Shown: piece after piece, positions 16,216-26,881 of the stretch
Layout: each line of letters begins with the position of its first letter
How positions within the stretch are numbered: the first letter of the stretch is position 1
Assembly (NCBI RefSeq): GCF_038443385.1
Contig: NZ_CP151726.1
Location: 248,001-312,000, forward strand
Origin: Stieleria varia
GTDB taxonomy: Bacteria; Planctomycetota; Planctomycetia; Pirellulales; Pirellulaceae
DNA: 64,000 nucleotides
Direction: 5' to 3'
Notes under the pieces: generated by a model
Told to the model about the DNA's origin: nothing
The model's database searches: none
The model's input: only the letters and a program-made list of their open reading frames with translations
Translations under genes and position numbers: made by a program

Positions 16216-19200
16216 TTACTCGTTCTCTATTTCTAACAGTTGCAGCCAAGTCTGAAATTCAGCATTTCTTTGATCAAACTCTTCTCTGTGCGCAGACAAC
16301 AAGCAACCGATGAGGTCGTTTCCACGGGGAATGACCACCCATCGTGCGATCGTTCCTTTTGCCTCGCTGTCGAGCGTTTTGCTCATTGATCTGCCGGTAC
16401 CGAAACCTTCGACGATCGCATCTGCGGAATCGATTCCCGCGATCTTGGTCAGTCCTTTGCGGTACACACTCACGTTCAAACTTGTCTTCAGCCCGTCAAC
16501 CAGTCCGTCCGCCATCTTCTCAATGGCCACATCGTTTCCATCTTTGGCAAAGAATACAATGAGGGCAGATCGACGGGTCGGAAACCACCCTCGCAGCGCT
16601 TGGCCGGGCACGGCAAAGTCGCGAACGGATGCGTCACGATAAAACGTCGGAGTTTGAACTTTGATTCCATGTCCCAGATCCAATGCTTCGTCAGGCAGAT
16701 TGTCTTGAACTGCGATTGACCGAAGGTAGGGGGCACTGATCAAGTCCGACTTGATCTGCACTGCTTTTTTCGCGGCACTTTCCATCGTCACTGGGTCACA
16801 AATGGAGAACGATTGCAGTGAAAGGTCCGCCCATAGCTCTGGGGCTGCGTTTTCGGCCTGCACCAGTTCCTTTGCCAGATCATAAGCCTCCTGGTGACGC
16901 GTGGCATCCACTAGACGCAACATCAACTCCCAGCGGTCATCCTGCTGACGTCCTGCCGCGACCAAACGATCCAACGTTTCCCAATCCGCCGGTTTGGAAA
17001 CCAATACGTTCCCGTTGGTCTTCAGTCCCGTCAGTCCATTTCGTTCGTGATAGATTTTCCAACTTCCCCCAACACGTCTCAATTTCACCTTGTTTTCAAA
17101 TCGCCAGGAACCAAACGGGATCGCCCAAACATACTCGCTCGTTTGCACCGCTTCATCTCCATCAATGTCAACATCCGCTCGTCCACGCACAAAGAGTTCT
17201 TCGATCGACGGTGCCCCCTGGCTAAAGATTCTCTGAGTCTTCACATAGTCTGCATGTGAAATTTCAATGTCGTATTGGTTGGGAGTCGCTTCGCGACCTT
17301 CAACATGCACGGCATCGTCTGTGTAGGTTGCAAAGAAATCGGCTAGATCGAAATGACACCGGGCACGCTGCTGCGGTTCGAATGTCAGCATCTTGATCGC
17401 TTCGATATCTTCGGCAAGCGTCTTGTCTTCTGGTTCGGGCAAGCTGATCTCCTGCTCCACCTTGTTTGCCCAGGCAACGGCGTTGGCATCTTTCTGCCAA
17501 TGTTCACTACGCATCAACTCAGTGAGTCGATCGATAGCCAGTCGTACTCGGGGCTGATCTTCTTTTGCATGGGACACCAGTGCCAGCAACGCCATGTGAA
17601 TGGGATGCGACATCAACTCCGTCGATTGATGCGCAGCCTCAGCCTGTTTCAGAAAATCCAACGCGGCTGATAAATCACCTGATCGATAGTGCGCTGCCGC
17701 CAAGAGTTGTCGGTATTCAAAATCATCGGAATCCTTTAGCTCTTCGTTCAGCAAGTCGATGAACGGTTGATAAGACGTGAGTTCAGATTCTGGATCCAGT
17801 AAGAGTTGCTTGACGGCTTTCTTTCGCTCCGCTCCGTCTTCCTTTTGCAAATTGGCGTACTGTAACGCGAGTTTCTTGACCGAATCGGAAACATCCTCAC
17901 GTTGCTCGATCGATTTGACGACCAGCGACGTCAATTTCAGTTCGTTCCGAAGTTTGAATTCCAGATCCGTCGCAGCGACTTCATCTCGCGTCGACTCGGG
18001 CGCCCGAACCACCAGATTGTCGATAAAGAAGACATCGCCGGCTTTTCCAAAGGAGCCCTGTATTTGAATCGACGGCACCCACATCGAGTCCGGGACATCG
18101 GCCTGCAACAACGGCTTTCCGTCGACAAACATCTCCCACCTGCCGTGTTGTCGAACGGTCTTGAGTTTGTATTTTCGACCGGGCTCAAACCAGTTTCGGG
18201 GACCTGAGCGAGCGGTTTCGGAAAATCCGCCGGCTGCTTGCACGACCACAGAACCACCCTGACGGGTCTGATTAAAATACGGCTGATCCGCTGCGACGAA
18301 TAGCGAATCCAACGCATTCTCATTCGCAGCGTCTGCGAGCTTGGTTTCGATGACGATGCCACTGGGTGCCCAAGCGTCGAATTCGATTTCGACGACGCTG
18401 GGAAACCATGCTTTGGGAATCAGCGTTGTTGCGGAGAAGTTTGGGATGGGAACGGACGGCATGAGCTTCAGCGTTCCTTTGGCCGCGCCGTCGTTGATTT
18501 CCCAGTCGCCGTTGACAACGGTCCATCCATCCCCCAGATCGGCTCGATCGAAGTCATCAGAAAAGATCACCGGCCATTGACCGTCGGCCGACTCGTCCGC
18601 CAAAAACAGCTCACCGCTACCGAGGTCCCTGACGGTCACGTAGGGAGCTTCGCCGAAGGTCAGGATTGTCTTGCCATTGGGACTGACGGCAACGTCAAAC
18701 ACTTCCATCGAATCGCCTTTGAGTTCGATCAACATGTCGCCCGACTCGGCGTCCCACAAACGAGTCGAACGGTCGACACCAGAGCTGATCACTCGTCGGC
18801 CATCGGGTGAGAACGCCACGCCCATCACTGCGCTGGAGTGATCGATTTTTTCCCACAGCCGTTCGCCGCTCTCGACATCCCAAACCCCGACTTCCCAACT
18901 GCGTTTTCCAGTTGCCAGTTGTTTGCCATCGGGCGAGAATCCGACCGCGTAAAAGATCTCCTGATCATTGCCGAGCTTTTTGATCAGCTCTCCGGTCGCT
19001 GAGTCGATCAAGTGAACCGGATGAATGTAGGACGCGACGGCCAGGACCTTACCGTCTGGGCTGAGTGCCATGTCAGTGACGCCACCGATCTGATCGGACC
19101 GGAAAGCGATTTTTTCTTGGCCGAAATCCCAGGCAATCAATTCGCCTCGGTGCGGCACCGCCTGACTGCCTGTCGCCGAGTAGATCAACTTGCTGTCTGG

Positions 19201-22092
19201 GCTGAAGATCAGCTTGGCGATCGGCCCCTCATGCCCCTGGATCACCTGGCGTTTCTTCATCTGATCGAGATCCCAGATCATCAGCTTGCCGGTGAGACTC
19301 TCGTTGACGCCGCCTTCACCCGATGCGAGCCATTTTCCGTCTGGGCTAAACGCCACGGCACCGACATGTTGGTCATGGTCCGTGAATGTGTGAGTGTTTT
19401 TTCGAGAGGCCAGATCAAAAAGTCGAACAGTATCGTCCTTGCTAGCGGTAGCGACCCGTTTTCCATCAGGGGAAAACGCGGCGGACTCTACAAAAGAGAG
19501 ATTTCCCACCAACCAATCCTTTTCCTGACTGGGGTCCGGATAGACGGATGCGGCTTGCACCTGAGCTACGTCGTCCGCATCGGCCAATGCTGCTTCTCGG
19601 ATGTAACCGTCACCACCATCCGCTGGCCAGATTTTGATCGTCGTGTCGGCACCGCCACTGAGCAACCACTGTCCGTCCGGGGTGTAGGCGACACTCCAAA
19701 CACCGTAGACGGTTCCTAGCTTGTGACCTCGAAAGCGAAACATTTCGCGTCGCTGGGCGACATCCCAAATGCGGATCGTTCCGTCCAAGCCGGACGAAGC
19801 GATCCGCTTGCCGTCGGGACTAAAACACACGCTCAGCACACTATTGCGATGACCATACAACGAAGCAATCTGTTCACTGGAATCGGCATCGTAAAGATGA
19901 ATCGGGCCGTTGGACGCGACGGCGAGTATCTGGTTGTCTGGTGAGATGGCAACATCAATGGCATCGATTCGGTAGTTCCGATCCTCAATCTCGTCGACTT
20001 TCTTTCCGTTGGTTGCATCGTAGATTTGAATCATCCCATCAAAAGTCTTCCAAACCAATCGTTTGCCGTCGGGACTGAAATTGACATCGTGCACCATCCG
20101 GCGTGCTTCGTCTGTAATCTCCAAAACCCTCTCGCCGGTCTGCGCGTTCCAGATCCGAATCGATTTGTCAGGCCCCGTGGTGACCAATTGCGTTCCGTCG
20201 AAATTGAAATTGGCCCAAGCTGTGCCGCCGTTGTGCGCCGGTATCTGCAACAACTCTTTGCCCGTCGCCACATCCATGATCACCACAGGCCCGTCGCTGA
20301 CCGTCTCCAAGGCCACCCGTGTCGCATCGGGTGAAATCGCGAACCCTCGGTAGGGATACTTTTGTGTCACCGTTCCCGAAGCGAGGTCCCAGAGATAGAC
20401 CGCCACATCGATTGAGGGAACACTGTGGACTCGCCCGATCGACACCAGCGTCTTGCCATCGGCAGACATCTGCATTCGGAATGGAATTCCGGCGTGTCCT
20501 CGCAGCGTTTGCTTGTCACTATGGCATAGTTTTTTGACATACTCCCATTCCCAATCGCGATACTTGGGTGGCGTGTTGTTCAACAAATCCTCGGAGCGGG
20601 TCACGTTGTCATCTTGCCAAGCCTGATAGGCCAAGGAAATGGTCCTCGCGTACAGGGTGCGTTCTGATTTCTCCTTTTCCTGCGTCAATGCGTCATTGGC
20701 TCGCTCGGCCACCAATTTCGCAGCCTTCTCTTTTTCCGCAGCTGATTCGGCGGCCAGCTTCGCCTGATTTGCTTGATCCTCGCGGTCTTCCGCCAGCGAT
20801 CGGAGGCTGGACTGCTGAACGGCAGCCAGTGGTCCACCGATAGAAACCACCACCAACAACATGGCTGCCAGCGCCCCCAACCCCGCGATCAACGGCTTTC
20901 GCTTCGCCCAACGCCAGGCTCGTTCGATCGGTGTGATGCTGCGAGCCAGGATGGGTTCTCCGCTGAGAAAACGCTGCAGGTCCTCGGCAAGCTCTCCTGC
21001 GGTTTGGTATCGACGGCGAGGGTCTTTCTCCAACGCCTTGAGCGCGATGGTTTCCAGGTCCCGTGGGGTCTTGGGGGCAAGTTGACGCGGGGGCACCGGC
21101 TCCTTTTCCAGCACTTGCATCAATGTGTCCAAGTGACTGGCGGCTTGGAACGGCGGTCGGCCCGTGACCAGTGCGTACAGGATGCCGCCGAGAGAGTACA
21201 CGTCAGCACGATGATCGATCTCATCGATCTTGCCCGCCGCTTGCTCGGGAGGCATGTAGCTGGGCGTTCCGAGAATCTGCCCCGATGCGGTCAGTTGATC
21301 GTTGCCTTGAATCTGCTTGGCCAACCCAAAGTCCGTCACACGCGGCGACCACTGCGATAGCGTTGCTTGTGAACCGCTCGTTGTCGACAATGCTGATGAA
21401 ACACTGGCTCCAGAATGCTCGCCGCGTTTTTGAATCAGCACATTGGCCGGTTTCAAGTCACGGTGAATCACACCTTGCTGGTGCGCATACTGAATCGCTT
21501 CGGCAATCTTGAGCGTCAACTGTGCCGCGTCTGCCGGTGCCAACGGATGCTCGGCGATCAACTCCGACAAACTCGATCCGTCGACGTAGCCCATCGAGAA
21601 ATAGTGTTGGCCGTCGACCTCGCCGACCTCGTAAATGGGAACGATGCCGGGGTGATCCAAGTTCGCTGCGGCTTCTGCTTCGGCGTGAAATCGCTGAACT
21701 TCTTGTTCGCCGGCCAACTGTCCGGCGAGAATCATTTTCAATGCGACAATGCGATTCAAGCTGGTCTGTCGCGCCCGATAGACGACGCCCATGCCACCAC
21801 GAGCGATCTCGCTGACCAGTTCGTAGTCGCCAAAGTAGCGGATCTTGCCACCCACGCGCCAATTGGATTGCGGGCCGGGCAGCGTGCCCAGTTCGTCTTC
21901 GCCATCCGAAGATGAGTCCGGCGGCAGCGTCGCTTCGTCAGCGCTCGAACCAAGTGAACTCGCAGGATCGGGGCCATGGGCGGGTAAGGTGAGCTCGTCT
22001 GCAGGCCCACTGGTGCTAGGCCCATTGGAGATTGCTCCAGGTGGAATGGTCGGCAGATCCTGATCATCGTTGTCGTTCGTTGAGTCGTTCAT
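16216..22092 (-). CDS. Giant membrane-anchored Ser/Thr protein kinase with WD40 repeats
   Basis: 1,958 residues. An acidic/Ser-rich N-terminal tail is followed by a complete kinase domain at about 84-375: ARGGMGVVYRA, VALKMI, IHRDLKPANVL and VTDFGLAK are all intact. A transmembrane helix follows near 400-425 (LIAGLGALAAMLLVVVSIGG), then an Ala/Glu/Lys coiled coil, then many WD40 repeats (about 520-1165) marked by recurring FSPDGK and WD-type ends. A LamG-like domain lies at about 1170-1375 (FSDDFDRADLGDGWTVVNGD), then helical TPR-like repeats and a C-terminal region. The WD40 part is predicted to be outside the cytoplasm, sensing or scaffolding. A sigma-factor gene lies 66 bp upstream and the FHA pseudokinase 4 bp downstream. 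Confidence 0.95.
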   Translation of the reverse strand: MNDSTNDNDDQDLPTIPPGAISNGPSTSGPADELTLPAHGPDPASSLGSSADEATLPPDSSSDGEDELGTLPGPQSNWRVGGKIRYFGDYELVSEIARGGMGVVYRARQTSLNRIVALKMILAGQLAGEQEVQRFHAEAEAAANLDHPGIVPIYEVGEVDGQHYFSMGYVDGSSLSELIAEHPLAPADAAQLTLKIAEAIQYAHQQGVIHRDLKPANVLIQKRGEHSGASVSSALSTTSGSQATLSQWSPRVTDFGLAKQIQGNDQLTASGQILGTPSYMPPEQAAGKIDEIDHRADVYSLGGILYALVTGRPPFQAASHLDTLMQVLEKEPVPPRQLAPKTPRDLETIALKALEKDPRRRYQTAGELAEDLQRFLSGEPILARSITPIERAWRWAKRKPLIAGLGALAAMLLVVVSIGGPLAAVQQSSLRSLAEDREDQANQAKLAAESAAEKEKAAKLVAERANDALTQEKEKSERTLYARTISLAYQAWQDDNVTRSEDLLNNTPPKYRDWEWEYVKKLCHSDKQTLRGHAGIPFRMQMSADGKTLVSIGRVHSVPSIDVAVYLWDLASGTVTQKYPYRGFAISPDATRVALETVSDGPVVIMDVATGKELLQIPAHNGGTAWANFNFDGTQLVTTGPDKSIRIWNAQTGERVLEITDEARRMVHDVNFSPDGKRLVWKTFDGMIQIYDATNGKKVDEIEDRNYRIDAIDVAISPDNQILAVASNGPIHLYDADSSEQIASLYGHRNSVLSVCFSPDGKRIASSGLDGTIRIWDVAQRREMFRFRGHKLGTVYGVWSVAYTPDGQWLLSGGADTTIKIWPADGGDGYIREAALADADDVAQVQAASVYPDPSQEKDWLVGNLSFVESAAFSPDGKRVATASKDDTVRLFDLASRKNTHTFTDHDQHVGAVAFSPDGKWLASGEGGVNESLTGKLMIWDLDQMKKRQVIQGHEGPIAKLIFSPDSKLIYSATGSQAVPHRGELIAWDFGQEKIAFRSDQIGGVTDMALSPDGKVLAVASYIHPVHLIDSATGELIKKLGNDQEIFYAVGFSPDGKQLATGKRSWEVGVWDVESGERLWEKIDHSSAVMGVAFSPDGRRVISSGVDRSTRLWDAESGDMLIELKGDSMEVFDVAVSPNGKTILTFGEAPYVTVRDLGSGELFLADESADGQWPVIFSDDFDRADLGDGWTVVNGDWEINDGAAKGTLKLMPSVPIPNFSATTLIPKAWFPSVVEIEFDAWAPSGIVIETKLADAANENALDSLFVAADQPYFNQTRQGGSVVVQAAGGFSETARSGPRNWFEPGRKYKLKTVRQHGRWEMFVDGKPLLQADVPDSMWVPSIQIQGSFGKAGDVFFIDNLVVRAPESTRDEVAATDLEFKLRNELKLTSLVVKSIEQREDVSDSVKKLALQYANLQKEDGAERKKAVKQLLLDPESELTSYQPFIDLLNEELKDSDDFEYRQLLAAAHYRSGDLSAALDFLKQAEAAHQSTELMSHPIHMALLALVSHAKEDQPRVRLAIDRLTELMRSEHWQKDANAVAWANKVEQEISLPEPEDKTLAEDIEAIKMLTFEPQQRARCHFDLADFFATYTDDAVHVEGREATPNQYDIEISHADYVKTQRIFSQGAPSIEELFVRGRADVDIDGDEAVQTSEYVWAIPFGSWRFENKVKLRRVGGSWKIYHERNGLTGLKTNGNVLVSKPADWETLDRLVAAGRQQDDRWELMLRLVDATRHQEAYDLAKELVQAENAAPELWADLSLQSFSICDPVTMESAAKKAVQIKSDLISAPYLRSIAVQDNLPDEALDLGHGIKVQTPTFYRDASVRDFAVPGQALRGWFPTRRSALIVFFAKDGNDVAIEKMADGLVDGLKTSLNVSVYRKGLTKIAGIDSADAIVEGFGTGRSMSKTLDSEAKGTIARWVVIPRGNDLIGCLLSAHREEFDQRNAEFQTWLQLLEIENE

Positions 22093-22158
22093 CGGAGTGG
22101 ATTCGCTGCGGAAGAGTCGTTCTCAGAAAAAAGGGGTGCAATGCTGCTCCAGGACTCG

Positions 22159-22758
22159 CTATGTCCAGGTCGACCAATGACGACGAATCAAGTCGAGTTT
22201 TCGCTCGATGGTCCGAACGGCGATGCCCAGGTGGTTGGCGAGTTCCACGTTCGTCGTCCCGTTCATCTTTTCCAACGCAATCGTTCGCAACACGGGGTCC
22301 GGCAATCGATTGAGCAGTCGTTGGTACTGTTCCTCCATTTCGAGCAAGATATCCGGGGAGGCGTTGTGACTCAAAAGCGACTCCAAGCGTACACCATCCC
22401 TGTCAAAAACCGAGTCGCCGCGAACTTTGCCCGAGCCCCGTTTGATCCGCTGATCTCGGCGTACATGATCAATGATGTCGTGGCGGGTCCAGGCCAGCAA
22501 CATGTGCCACAAATCGGTGCGATTGTCGATTTCCGGCAGGGTTCCGCGATCCGCACGTGCACACAACGCCGTCATCACGCCCGTCGCAATGTCTTCTTCG
22601 TCCGCGACCCGGCGGTTCGCTCCACTCATTTGCTCGCGGGCGAATCGGACCAACGAATCAAAAAAGCGATTCCAAAGTCGCTCGGCGGCGTCGGCGTGAC
22701 CCTGACGCAGGTTGTCGAACAGGACAGTAATGGATTGAGGTTCTGTCGCCACGGTCAT
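22159..22758 (-). CDS. ECF-type sigma factor (planctomycete group)
   Basis: 199 residues. Region 2 is visible as LWNRFFDSLVRFAREQM to TRHDIIDHVRRDQR, and region 4 as LPDPVLRTIALEKMNGTTNV with the helix-turn-helix ELANHLGIAVRTIERKLD. No anti-sigma factor is adjacent. Instead it sits between a four-helix membrane protein (4-base overlap, 22755-22758) and the giant WD40 kinase. In planctomycetes such sigma factors are commonly linked to Ser/Thr kinases, and control by phosphorylation is the likely mode (inference). Confidence 0.9.
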   Translation of the reverse strand: MTVATEPQSITVLFDNLRQGHADAAERLWNRFFDSLVRFAREQMSGANRRVADEEDIATGVMTALCARADRGTLPEIDNRTDLWHMLLAWTRHDIIDHVRRDQRIKRGSGKVRGDSVFDRDGVRLESLLSHNASPDILLEMEEQYQRLLNRLPDPVLRTIALEKMNGTTNVELANHLGIAVRTIERKLDLIRRHWSTWT

Positions 22759-23267
22759 TCAGAACCAAGATCGGCTGGCTGTGTTTCACTTGCTTTCAGC
22801 TCTTGCTGAGCTTGTTTCACCGCAACTCCAACGATGATCCAGCAGGTACCCGCAGAGAGAAAATACATTGCAAAGACTTGAAAAATCAATCTCGTGTCGT
22901 TGTCATCAAGGTGCGACTGAGGCTGCAACCCTTCTCGAAGCGCACCGGTCAGGGCAAGCCCAAATACAGCCGCGGCCAGCGTCGGAATCCAAAACGTCAC
23001 TAGCGAAAGGGTGAAGGTCATCGGTCGAGTCAGCTGCTGTTCCGGTGACATTTTCCCCAACAGTTGCTTGGCAAATCCGGGTCCGCCCGTCAGCCCCATC
23101 ACCACGCCGATCCAGGCGGTGAGGACAATGTAGAACGTCCAAGCTGGCGAGTTCTCGAAAAAGCTCAGAACGGTCGCGAGCACACCCAACCAAAAATTGA
23201 GTCCAATTCCGAACGCCATCTTGCGAAGGCTTTCGAGTTTCTTTGCGTCTGGTATGGCTTGATTCAT
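22755..23267 (-). CDS. Four-helix membrane protein of unknown function
   Basis: 170 residues from ATG 23267 (MNQAIPDAKKLESLRKMAFG). About four transmembrane helices are visible: FGIGLNFWLGVLATVLSFF, FYIVLTAWIGVVMGLTG, LSLVTFWIPTLAAAVFGLAL and IFQVFAMYFLSAGTCWIIVG. A longer frame to 23444 would overlap the upstream kinase and has no hydrophobic character, so the internal ATG is preferred. It overlaps the sigma-factor start by four bases. It could be a membrane partner of the kinase or sigma factor, by context only. Confidence 0.75.
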   Translation of the reverse strand: MNQAIPDAKKLESLRKMAFGIGLNFWLGVLATVLSFFENSPAWTFYIVLTAWIGVVMGLTGGPGFAKQLLGKMSPEQQLTRPMTFTLSLVTFWIPTLAAAVFGLALTGALREGLQPQSHLDDNDTRLIFQVFAMYFLSAGTCWIIVGVAVKQAQQELKASETQPADLGSE

Positions 23268-23394
23268 GGATCCAACTTCAGGGTGATTTGCGAACGATTC
23301 TATGGTCGCCCAACCACCCCATGGACAAACGGAACTCGGCTGCGACAGTCCGTCACAAAAAGACTGTGAAGGAGTCGGCGCCGACTGCCCCAGT

Positions 23395-26300
23395 TTAATC
23401 GTCTGCTGCCCCCCATACCGGAAGCGGTGCTCCCAGTTCGTCAAAAAGATCCGCGGAAAGCCCCCACTCTGATTTAGCCTGCGTGACCTTCACCACTAGG
23501 GTGTGTTGTCCCGGTTCAACCGGGAATCTCACGGTCGTCGTCGAGTTGTAGAGCCCTCGTGCCTGCGGCGACGACAGTAGGGTTCTGCCATCGAGCCAGA
23601 CCTGCATTCCGTCGTCACTGCAGAGTTTCAAAAGGAGGGTTTGCGCCTCGACGATTTCAAACGTCGTCCAAGCGAGCACTGCGGCATCCTCGCGATCCCA
23701 AATAGAGTCTCTTGTGTCCTCAGATTCTGGGCGAAACCAGATCGGAGCGCCGACTTCGACCTCGACCGTTTTGGATGGCACGACGTCACTGGGATTCGAC
23801 AACAATTCTCTTTGCCCGGGCAACTCGCGCTCCAGAGATTGGATAGACGTGGGATCGGCTAGGTCAAATGGTTCACTGAGTTTCCAAACCTGACTCTGCA
23901 GTAACCATTGTCTCAGATTCTGATTCCGAGACAGGATCTCGTCAGCGTCCGACGCCGATTCCGGTTTCGTTGCCGCTGCATCTGTTGCCACCACGACACT
24001 GCCGTTGTCAGCCGCTCTCGGCAGAATGCTGTCGACAATGGATTGACGCCACGATCGCATTTCCTGGATCGTCTGACCTCGCTTTCGCCGGACGAATTCC
24101 ATGGTCCGTTGAATGGCGAGTCCCTTTTGCTGGATGGTTTCTGCGGAATCATCTTTCCCAAACGTCACGGATTTGAGTCGCTGAGTGATTTCGTCATAAC
24201 GGTTGAGTCTCGCTAGCTGCTCTGCCCGGTATCGAAAAGGAACCGCCTCCACACCTAACCACTGCTCCAATTCGTCGAGCAATTCCAGTCCTTGTTCGTC
24301 TTTGCCAGTCAGGAACATGTGGCTGGCTGATGAGAACATCACATCCCTGCGAACGCCCTTGTCTAGATTGGCAACGCTATTGCTATCCATCGCGTCCAAT
24401 TCTCTAAGATCGCTGAGTGCCTGCGAGCAAACCTCAGCCGATTCCTTTGACCAGCCTACGCTGGCCAAGTAGTTCGCCATCTTCATGCGCTCGTACACGA
24501 GCTCTTGCCTGGGTGCGATGTCCTCGGGATTTCGTTGAATTCGTCGCAACTCGTGATTGATTGACGATCGCAATGCCATGATTGCTGGCGGCTGAATGAC
24601 AAAGAACTGTTGTTGAAAGAACATTACCGTCAAGCACAGGACGCCGATCAATGTGCCACTGAGAATCGCCATGTGCCAGCGACGAATGACCGCCATGATC
24701 AGCAACAGCGAGGCGATGAAGCAAACAACGGGTAGCGTCCATCGGATGTAGTAGTGATCACCGGATATCATGAGCGTTGAGACGTCAATCCAAAACAGGA
24801 TCGACGCGGTCACGAGCGCAAAAGCAAAGCATCCGTAGCTGAAGAGGGCGCGACCAAGCGAGTGGGCTCTCAGCAAAGATCCTGCGACGACGGTTTGGAC
24901 CACTCCGATGGTTGCGAACATGACCAGCACGATGAAGGTTGCGACCCACATTCCGGTCAGACTTTTGTACTGCAGAGCAATCTTGATCTTTCTCACCAAT
25001 GCCCACGAGACTTCGTTGCTGGCCAATTTGCTAACCGCCGGATAATCACGAATCAGGCTGCTGCGGCCATCCTTTCCATACGCTGCTAGCGATCCGAGCA
25101 GTTCGAGGTCTTCGCCCATCGACTGCGGACCGTTGCCATACATGTACGTCGTTGTGATCACCGGCCCCATCCCGGCGACGAGCCCGATCAAACCCGCCAA
25201 TAAACCGACCGACAAACCAGAGAGCACGTCGCCGAATCGGCTCTTGGTCTTGACAAATTTTGCCGTCAACAGTCCCGCGACAGATGACGTGGCCATCAGG
25301 ACACTCATAAAAAAACCGCGGAGTGAACCGAACAGACTGGACATCAATGCCGGAGTGGAATCTGGGTTCAGCGTGTCGATCGCGGAACGATGGTTCTCTG
25401 GAGATCCGCCGAATGTACTTGCCCACAACGAGAACCCCACCAGTACCCCCACAGCAGAAGCAATGACGGGAACCCACATGACATTTCCAACATTGTTCTT
25501 CATCCATGACTTCGCAACCTCGACAGCAGTGGGAGGACGAACTGACAAGAGTTCCCCCGCGTCGAAAGCCTTCAAGTCGGCGGCAAATGCCGCGGCACTA
25601 TTGTATCGGTTCGCGGGATCTTTCTCGAGAGATTTGAGAACGATCAATTCCAAGTCCGCCGGAATTTCGGCGTCGCATTGTCTTGGCCGAGTCGGCGGGT
25701 CGCTGATGACCGACATCAAGGTGTCCAAAACGGTTTCCGATGCATGCGGTGGTCGGCCACATAGCAACTGATACAGAATTGCACCGAGTGAATAGATGTC
25801 GGTGGATGTGGTCACGCCTTTTCCGGACGCTTGCTCGGGAGACATGAAACCAGGTGTCCCCACCACCGCGCCGGTTTGTGTCAGTTGCTCTCCCGACTCC
25901 AGCTTTCTCGCCAAACCAAAGTCGGTCACCATCGGCATCCCATCGCCGTCGATCAAGACGTTGCCCGGTTTCAAGTCTCTGTGCAGAATGCCTCGCTGAT
26001 GCGCGTGATGAATCGCGTCTGCGATTTGCACAACAAGCTGAACGATTTTCCCATGATCCCCGCGTAGTTCGGGCGAAAGCTCCGTCAGTGTCTTTCCCTC
26101 AATCAGCTTCATCGAAAAATAGTGCTGACCATTGTGCTCGCCGATGTCGTAGATCGGAACGATCCCAGGATGATCCAAGTTCGCGGCCGATTCGGCCTCC
26201 AGTTGAAAACGACGGATTTCGTTTTCGCCGGCGATCTGCCCTGACAGAATCATCTTCAACGCGATCACACGATTGAGACTGATTTGCTTGGCTTTGTAGA

Positions 26301-26742
26301 CCACTCCCATGCCGCCGCGAGCGATCTCACTGAGCAACTCGTAGTCGCCGAAGTAACGGATTCGATCACCCAGGCTCGGTTCGAAGGGGGCCGGACCGTC
26401 TGGGGCGATGGTGGCCATCTCAGCGGAATTCGATTCGCGAACCGTTTTGCTCCCTGTTGAAAAGGCCTGTTGGACGGCATCCCGGATCTCCTCCGGCAAC
26501 TGATATCGGTCGGGTTCGGGCGTCTCACCTCGACTGAGAGAGTAGTCTCGATCCAACGAAATCAACTCCACTGCCAGTCGCCTGCGATCATCCACGGTCG
26601 CCGTCAAGCGATCGACGAACTCACCGACCTGAGGTCTTTCATCCGCTTTCAGAGCGGCTTCGAATTCGTCACAGATGGCATCGATCTGTGACGCGATGGA
26701 AAGATCGATCGTCGGTTCGTTGTCTGACATTTCTTCGGTCAC
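23395..26742 (-). CDS. Membrane Ser/Thr protein kinase with multi-pass region and C-terminal sensor
   Basis: 1,115 residues (GTG 26742; ATG 26730 is also possible). An N-terminal helical region (DAICDEFEAALKADERPQVG) of the kind seen in planctomycete kinases is followed by an intact kinase domain (about 130-390): ARGGMGVVYKAK, IALKMIL, LHRDLKPGNVLI and VTDFGLARK. Then come several transmembrane helices (about 425-730), including LLAGLIGLVAGMGPVITTTY and VCFIASLLLIMAVIRRW. A helical TPR-like part follows, and a beta-rich C-terminal domain (KLCSDDGMQVWLDGR) resembles PA14-type ligand-binding modules. It is the first gene of the minus-strand signalling cluster and is divergent from a second sigma factor. 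Confidence 0.93.
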   Translation of the reverse strand: MTEEMSDNEPTIDLSIASQIDAICDEFEAALKADERPQVGEFVDRLTATVDDRRRLAVELISLDRDYSLSRGETPEPDRYQLPEEIRDAVQQAFSTGSKTVRESNSAEMATIAPDGPAPFEPSLGDRIRYFGDYELLSEIARGGMGVVYKAKQISLNRVIALKMILSGQIAGENEIRRFQLEAESAANLDHPGIVPIYDIGEHNGQHYFSMKLIEGKTLTELSPELRGDHGKIVQLVVQIADAIHHAHQRGILHRDLKPGNVLIDGDGMPMVTDFGLARKLESGEQLTQTGAVVGTPGFMSPEQASGKGVTTSTDIYSLGAILYQLLCGRPPHASETVLDTLMSVISDPPTRPRQCDAEIPADLELIVLKSLEKDPANRYNSAAAFAADLKAFDAGELLSVRPPTAVEVAKSWMKNNVGNVMWVPVIASAVGVLVGFSLWASTFGGSPENHRSAIDTLNPDSTPALMSSLFGSLRGFFMSVLMATSSVAGLLTAKFVKTKSRFGDVLSGLSVGLLAGLIGLVAGMGPVITTTYMYGNGPQSMGEDLELLGSLAAYGKDGRSSLIRDYPAVSKLASNEVSWALVRKIKIALQYKSLTGMWVATFIVLVMFATIGVVQTVVAGSLLRAHSLGRALFSYGCFAFALVTASILFWIDVSTLMISGDHYYIRWTLPVVCFIASLLLIMAVIRRWHMAILSGTLIGVLCLTVMFFQQQFFVIQPPAIMALRSSINHELRRIQRNPEDIAPRQELVYERMKMANYLASVGWSKESAEVCSQALSDLRELDAMDSNSVANLDKGVRRDVMFSSASHMFLTGKDEQGLELLDELEQWLGVEAVPFRYRAEQLARLNRYDEITQRLKSVTFGKDDSAETIQQKGLAIQRTMEFVRRKRGQTIQEMRSWRQSIVDSILPRAADNGSVVVATDAAATKPESASDADEILSRNQNLRQWLLQSQVWKLSEPFDLADPTSIQSLERELPGQRELLSNPSDVVPSKTVEVEVGAPIWFRPESEDTRDSIWDREDAAVLAWTTFEIVEAQTLLLKLCSDDGMQVWLDGRTLLSSPQARGLYNSTTTVRFPVEPGQHTLVVKVTQAKSEWGLSADLFDELGAPLPVWGAADD

Positions 26743-26881
26743 GCTGATTTCCCTGTGGAGTCCCTCATCAGATAGGGCGCCGACGTGAAATGTAACCCGA
26801 CACCGATTCTGGGGATTTTAGGACAAATTCTGAACGCGATGCGTGACGATCGGGAGCATCACGATCTCGACGATGCCCTCG

